DNA of 64,000 nt, taken from assembly GCA_030765045.1 (NCBI GenBank), contig CM060961.1:96363135-96427134 (forward strand), given 5' to 3'. Of this stretch, positions 58,903-64,000 are shown one piece after another. Origin of the DNA: Tenodera sinensis (Eukaryota; Arthropoda; Insecta; Mantodea; Mantidae). The stretch's first letter is position 1; the number at the start of each line of letters is the position of its first letter. The notes under the pieces are model-generated. The model did no database searches and was not told where the DNA came from. It was given only the letters and a program-made list of their open reading frames with translations. The position numbers were made by a program, and so were the translations under genes.

Positions 58903-61900
58903 TTAAACTTGCTTACCAAAGCCAATGCTGCCGACGAACCGCAGCACTGAATCCACAGCTACCGGGTCGTCGCCTAACATCGTCTTTAAACTAGAACCCA
59001 GGCCAAACAACTGGCGCTCACGATTGTAGCGCGGACAATCAACTAGGACATGGGCCACAGAGAGCTGAACGCTACAGGTGGAACATACCGGCGCCGGCTC
59101 ATCACGCAGATAGTGTCCATGCGTGATGCGCGTGTGACCTATTCTCAGGCGGGCCAAGATGACTTCTGCCCGCCTGGTATCCCTTGAAGATGTTATCCAA
59201 GGCTGCAGCGTTTCCTTGATTGTCCGCAATTGCGTGGACATCCAACGCTTCCCACGATTGCTGCCAGACTGATAAAATATGACGTCGGAAGTACCATTGT
59301 ACATCAGTGTAGGGAAGACAGCGTGTTAAGATCTCCGGCAAACGGCAGGCAGACTTAGCAGCCTCATCCGCTGCTTCATTGCCGGGAATGCCTACATGGC
59401 CTGGGGTCCAGGTAAAAACAATCTGGTATTCACGCGAGAGCAACTGCGAGACGAGTGTCTGTATTTTCACAACTAGCGCTGACGTGCCGACAAACTGTTG
59501 CAATGCCTGGAGTGCGCTCAGAGAGTCGCAGCAGACGATAAAACTTCCATGAACGGAACTGGAGATAAAAAGGACGTAATAAAATATTGCAAACAGCTCG
59601 GCGGTAAAAACGGAACTCAAGTCTGGCAGACGGTACTTGTGAGTCTCACCGTTATGCACAAAGCTACACTCTGTAGCCCCATCCACCTGGGAACCATCGG
59701 TAAATACCGGAGTGTAATTCCGGTAACGTCCCAGGATCTCGGTGAAAAGCTGACGATACACCGATGGAGGGGTAACTAACGTAGCATGCATCGAAAGCTC
59801 CAGGTCGAACTGGGCACACTGTAATTGCCATGGAGGACAGCGGCCAAGGGAAAACCGTTCGACAGCAGGCATGCGCAGCGCGTGTGCGTTAAGCAGTTCG
59901 TGAAACCGAATACCGCTTGGGCGAGAGATCGTGCTATTCCGAAGATAACGGTGAGCGAGTTCCGGGCGCAATACAGGATTAAAAGACGGGTGACCAGGAT
60001 GGGCCGCCAAACGGGACACGTAAGAGCACAATAAAAACGAGCGCCGAATAGAAAGTGGAGGTTTGCCAGAGTCAGCATACAGACTCTCTACACGGCTAGT
60101 GCGGAAAGCTCCAGTAGCCAGACGGATACCAGCATTATGTACAGTATTTAAAAGACGGAGTTTAGAGGCGGACGCCGCGCCATAAATAAAACTGCCGTAA
60201 TCTAGTTTGGACCTCACCAATGAACGATACAGCCTCAACATGACAGTGCGATCGCCAGCCCAAGACACTCCAAATAAAACCCGGAGCGAACGATCGCAGG
60301 AGCCACGAAGTTGACGAATATGGTGCTCCCATGTGAGTTTGCTGTCTAGGTAAAGGCCCAAGAACTTGATGTGCGAAACAAACGGCAGGGGTGTGTCACG
60401 CAAACGGAGTTCTGGAGGAGGATGTAAACCGCGAAGTCGATAAAAGTGGACACATTGTGTTTTCGTAGGGGAGAACTTGAAGCCGGCGCGAAGGGCCCAG
60501 TCGGCGATAGAGGATATGGTCAGCTGCAGTTGACGTTCTATATGTTCGAGACTATAAGATCGATAATAGATCGCAAAATCGTCAACATACAGCGACATCG
60601 CTATTCCCCTACGAACGACACTAGCAATGCCGTTAATGGCAACGGCGAAAAGAGTTACACTAATAATCGACCCCTGGGGCACACCATTTTCTTGGATCCT
60701 CTCCTGTGAGAACGTATTGCCAATGCGGACACGAAAGCGTCGCAGGGCTAAAAAGTTAAAAAGAAAGATTGCTAAAAGACCTCGCAAACCATACCCGTGA
60801 AGAGTACGGAGAATACCATGACGCCATGTGGTATCGTAGGCCTTCTCCAGATCGAAGAAGACACCCACGACATGCTGCTTCAAAAGAAAGGCATTTTGGA
60901 TGTAGGGTTCCATGCGTGTCAGATTGTCGACACTGGAGCGATGGCGACGAAAACCGCACTGAACATTGGTCAGCAGGTTGTTCGTTTCTAGCCACCATAC
61001 TAAGCGAGTGTTGATCATCCGTTCAAAGGTCTTGCAGACGACACTCGTCAGGCATATAGGACGGTAGCTAGAGGGGAGTGTACGGTCTTTTCCGGGTCGA
61101 GGGATAGGGATTACAACACCCTCTCGCCAGGAAGACGGAAAAACCTGCTGAAGCCAGTTGCGGTTATAGATGCTCAACAGGAATGATAGAGCCGCAGATG
61201 GAAGATGAAGCAGCATTTGGCGATGGATGTCATCAGGACCAGGAGAAGAGTCGTGAGCGAGGGACAAAGAATGCGCCAGTTCCGCTTCAGTAAAAGATGC
61301 ATTGTAGGGTTCACTACAATCACTATTAAAATTTAGGCTTATCCGTTCCGCGGATTCCTTAATCGGTAAAAAAGCTCTGTCGTAGCTTTGAGTTTGGCTA
61401 GCAGTGGCGAAGGAATCGGCAAGGGCGTCGGCGATATCCTGCTCGCTGGTGTATATGGAGCCCTGTACGGCAAGACCGGGGATGATCGTCCGGCGACACT
61501 TACCGTACATACGCCGGACGGCAGTCCACACCTTCTGGGCCGAACTGCGACGTGAAAGGGAAGACACGTAAGATTCCCAGGATGTGCGTTTTGCATTGCG
61601 CAATACAAAGCGAGCCCTTGCACGAGAGCGTTTAAAAGCAGTAAAATTCGCCTCCGTAGGGTGTGCTCGGAAAACACGCAGAGCACGCTTACGAGCTTTA
61701 ATAGCCAAACGGCATTCCTCGGACCACCAGGGCACAGGAACGTGTCGTGGTGTAGATGAACCCCGAGGAATGCTAGAATCTGCTGCGAGAAGGATAGAGC
61801 CGGTAAAATATTCCACCATGTCGTCAATGGTGGTAAAATCATTGTCAGTCAAGTGAATGAGGGAACGGAATTTCCCCCAGTCCGCCTTGGAAATAATCCA

Positions 61901-62581
61901 GTGAGGATATCGCGTTGGCACAGAATGGTGGCCCGATATGTGAATGCTAATGGGATAATTATCACTGCCAAATAAGTCGGACAGTACCGACCAATCAAGT
62001 TTAGGTACTAGTGACAGGCTGCTGAAAGAAACGTCAAGCGCGGAGTGTGTACCATAGGCAGATGATAAGAAAGTAGGCACGCCAGTGTTTAGTATGATTA
62101 AGCCGGATATATCGCAAACGTCTGCTACAAGGCACCCACGAGCATCGTCAGTGCTGGAGCCCCAGTGAGAGTGCTTGGCATTCAGATCGCCGAGAAAGAT
62201 GAGCGGTGGCGGAATCTGTGCCAAGAGAGCCCGAAGGTCATTCTCGTGTACGACACTGACCGGTGGCAAATATAGGTTGCAAACGGAGAAACAGAGGCCC
62301 TGCAGCTGTACACGCACAGCTACAGCTTGCAGTGGCGTGTTAAGGGTTATACTGGTGACAGAGATGTTATGCGCTACCAGCGTAGCAACACCACCGCATG
62401 CTCTCCTATCAGCGACAGAGTCGTGGCGGAATGCTGAAAATCCACGAAGGTGGAGAGAGTGATTAGGCTGTAAGTGGGTTTCCTGTAGGCAGACGATTGA
62501 TGGAGAGCGTTGAAAAACTAAGTGCTGTATGTCCGGAACACGTGCACGGTACCCATTAACATTCCACTGGATTATTTCCAT
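58903..62581 (-). pseudogene. I-group LINE ORF2: endonuclease, RT, RNase H
   Basis: Start ATG 62581, 11 bp after the ORF1 stop; the main frame runs 1159 codons to 59102. EN: QWNVNG (5-10), LQETH (32-36), GDLNAKHSHW (131-140), SDNYP (206-210). RT: SSYRPICLTS (504-513), QCGFRRHRS (541-549), FFDLEKAYDTTWR (575-587), NGVPQGSIIS (632-641), YVDD (665-668; YADD is usual), FLGLYLDSKLTWE (740-752). RNase H: TDGS (961-964), AEL (994-996), CDSLSAL (1018-1024), TPGHVGIPGNEAADEAA (1059-1075), with all acidic residues present. A frame shift at about 59250 moves the conserved C-terminus (LRTIKE, RRAEVILARLRIGHTRITHG, CSTCSVQLSVAHVLVDCP) to the frame 59304-58903. Otherwise intact. Confidence 0.9.
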
Positions 62582-62591
62582 GGTAAAGAGA

Positions 62592-63711
62592 TTAGCGTAC
62601 GGTCTTCATCTTTTTCTTTTTCATTCTTACCTTGACCGACTTAGGACCTGGAATGTTTAATTCGCCGTCCTCTAATGACTCCGCTGACGTGCGGGAGTCT
62701 GAAGATCCCCGGCGGCTCGTTGAACGGGAGCGGGACTTCTTTGAGGAGGAACGGCTACTCGCCCGCTGTTTATGGCGCGAACGATTGACAGGGACAGGCA
62801 AAGTAGTGTGGCCACTGCTTGAGGATGCTTGGTGAGTTTGTGTCTGCACGGCGGAAGATGCAGTTCCGGTGCAGGAGCGTCACGGGTTGGTGGAGAGATG
62901 TTCGGTAAATCCGTTTGTGTGGCAGCATCAGCGACCGGTACATGTTGCACGGCCACAGTGTGGGCAGGAGTGCGGCGAACTGCTGAAGCGAAACCTAGGG
63001 TAGTCGCAGGTTTCAGTTGCTCGAAGCGGCGACGCGCTTCCAAAAATGTGAGCCGCTCTTTCACACGCAACTCCTGTATCGCCTTCTCGTCCATAAACGT
63101 GGAACACTGGCGCGAGCTAGATGGATGGCTTTGGCCACAGTTCACACATACAGGATTCCTTGTGCTTGCCGTATCCTCGTGGGCGGGTAAACCGCAGCGT
63201 TCACAAATGGCGGGATTGTTGCAGGAGGTTTTAGTATGGCCGAACCGCTGGCATCTAAAACAGCGCATGGGGTTCGGTACATACTGGCGTACGGCGGCAC
63301 GTTCGTAGCCACAAAAGATAAATTCAGGTAATTGAGTGCCTTTGAATGTCAGAAACACCGTACGCAGAGCTTGCTCCTTGCCATCCTGCTTACGAGTAAG
63401 ACGGTAGGCTTGACAGACACGCTGGTCAGAGAGGCAGCTGACGATCTCCTCGTTCGTCAGATTGTCCAAACTGGAGGTGGTTACCATTCCCCTACAGGTG
63501 TTAAGCGTCTTGTGGGGGCTACCCGAATTGGGTAGGACCCCAACAAAGCCGCTTTCAAAAGTTTCTGAGACTGATCTGCCGTGTTGGTCTCAATTAACAA
63601 CGTACCGTCTCGTACTCTCGTCGCGTTTTTCACCGGGCCACATATCCTGTCTACTTCGCGTTTTATGTAGAATGGACTGATATCTTTAATCGTCTTCCCT
63701 TCACAGGACAA
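62592..63711 (-). pseudogene. I-group LINE ORF1 (gag-like, zinc knuckles, SR-rich tail), two frame breaks
   Basis: N-terminal part (63711-about 63510): ISPFYIKREVDRICGPV and TLLIETNTADQSQKLLKAA, an RNA-binding gag-like region. Middle (to about 62860): MVTTSSLDNLTNEEIVSCL, FKGTQLPEFIFCGYERAAVR, then zinc knuckles CFRCQRFGHTKTSC, CERCGLPAHEDTAS and CVNCGQSHPSSSRQC. Tail (62849-62592): a basic Ser/Arg-rich segment ending KMKTVR and a stop just before ORF2. Breaks are at about 63510, in a run of five C (minus strand), and near 62850. It would bind element RNA in the RNP. Repeat copies of this ORF1 type also occur at 49-50.5 kb. Confidence 0.85.
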
Positions 63712-64000
63712 TGTCAGAACTAAAAAGAGTCAAACAAAGGGGTTTTACGCGGATGCATTATGAATTGGACCCCCATCCGGAACCGTCGGCGTCAGCCTGC
63801 CATCCGGGGGTCAAAGGATAAAAGACACCAAAATCTCCACGGTCTGTGCCGCCATGGAGACCCCTCCATGACTGACCTCAAGGCGTACTTCAGAGGAGCT
63901 ACCCTCCGATCTCCACTGCTTGTCCGCATGGGTAACCATTCACCACATGACACCCCGGTTTTATGCCCCCACCACAGGAATAGCCGCCTGTGGCTCCCCG
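63712..64000 (-). other. 5' UTR of the I-group LINE
   Basis: GC-rich sequence upstream of ORF1 without a long open frame, running off the window edge. The 5' end of the element is not seen. Confidence 0.55.

Larger units (their letters stand above)
58622..64000 (-). mobile_element. Near full-length I-group LINE (ORF1 + ORF2), open to the right
   Basis: On the minus strand: 5' UTR from beyond the window to about 63712, ORF1 (63711-62592), ORF2 (62581-58903), a short A-rich 3' UTR (58902-58640) and a CACT-type tail at 58622-58640. Gag-like ORF1 with zinc knuckles plus EN-RT-RNase H ORF2 is the I-group (I/Nimb/Loa-like) architecture. GC content is clearly higher than the surroundings. Only a few single-base frame breaks separate it from an intact element. 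Confidence 0.85.

Noticed and set aside
59498..63680. Plus-strand open frames over the I-group LINE
   Set aside because: They are complements of ORF1/ORF2 coding sequence with no independent features.

Overview
The window looks like a repeat-saturated intron-and-flank region of a large insect genome. A cockroach/termite, stick-insect or orthopteran type of genome is my guess. The evidence is the mixture of Jockey/CR1-like, RTE-like and I-group LINEs, several tRNA-derived SINE families, hAT, piggyBac, Tc1/mariner, Helitron and Penelope-like remnants, plus a few short, cleanly spliced exons of an animal gene. There are no bacterial operons, CRISPR arrays or complete host genes.

Host gene (minus strand). 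Four short exons have canonical GT/AG borders and mutually compatible phases: 55544-55466 (start codon and signal peptide), 13840-13713, 7329-7146 and 7054-6927. In that order they encode about 173 residues: a secretion signal, a first Ig domain (Cys in exon 2, DTGFYKC in exon 3) and the start of a second Ig domain (VIPCKPT). The motifs resemble the N-terminus of insect PDGF/VEGF-receptor-related tyrosine kinases (Pvr). If the signal-peptide exon belongs to the same gene, intron 1 is 41.6 kb and holds most of what is described here. The kinase end would lie left of position 1.

Layout. 0-6.6 kb: a decayed Ty3/gypsy integrase, then a CR1/Jockey-like LINE split by a 1.85-kb hAT with a perfect 8-bp target duplication and ending in a (TTA)n tail. 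6.6-13.9 kb: exons 4-2, a Helitron helicase relic, and a nest of a ~0.9-kb repeat (called R here) containing a mariner that contains a Penelope-like element with hammerhead-like ends. 14-24 kb: a MITE, two SINE families, more R copies, RTE-like and CR1-like LINE fragments and a 0.4-kb (TTA)n. 24.4-28.2 kb: an element (called T) with ~120-bp internal tandem repeats, then another (TTA)n. 28.2-38.3 kb: a mosaic of duplicated SINE and piggyBac-type MITE modules with both empty and filled TTAA sites. 39-43 kb: a Jockey relic, an inverted pair of R copies, a Tc1/mariner-like relic and SINEs. 43.4-47.2 kb: a GT-rich minisatellite with higher-order structure. 47-55 kb: T copies, an I-group LINE ORF1 relic, and a piggyBac element sitting inside an R copy and itself carrying a MITE. 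55.4-58.6 kb: exon 1, a mariner-type element with ~190-bp inverted ends, SINEs and LINE 3' ends. 58.6-64 kb: an almost full-length I-group LINE (ORF1 gag-like with zinc knuckles; ORF2 endonuclease, RT, RNase H) with a few single-base frame breaks.

Most coding-looking stretches are transposon relics. The clearest new information is structural: the Pvr-like exon chain, the order of nesting, the paired empty/filled piggyBac sites, and the minisatellite hierarchy. I did not find a convincing undescribed molecular system.
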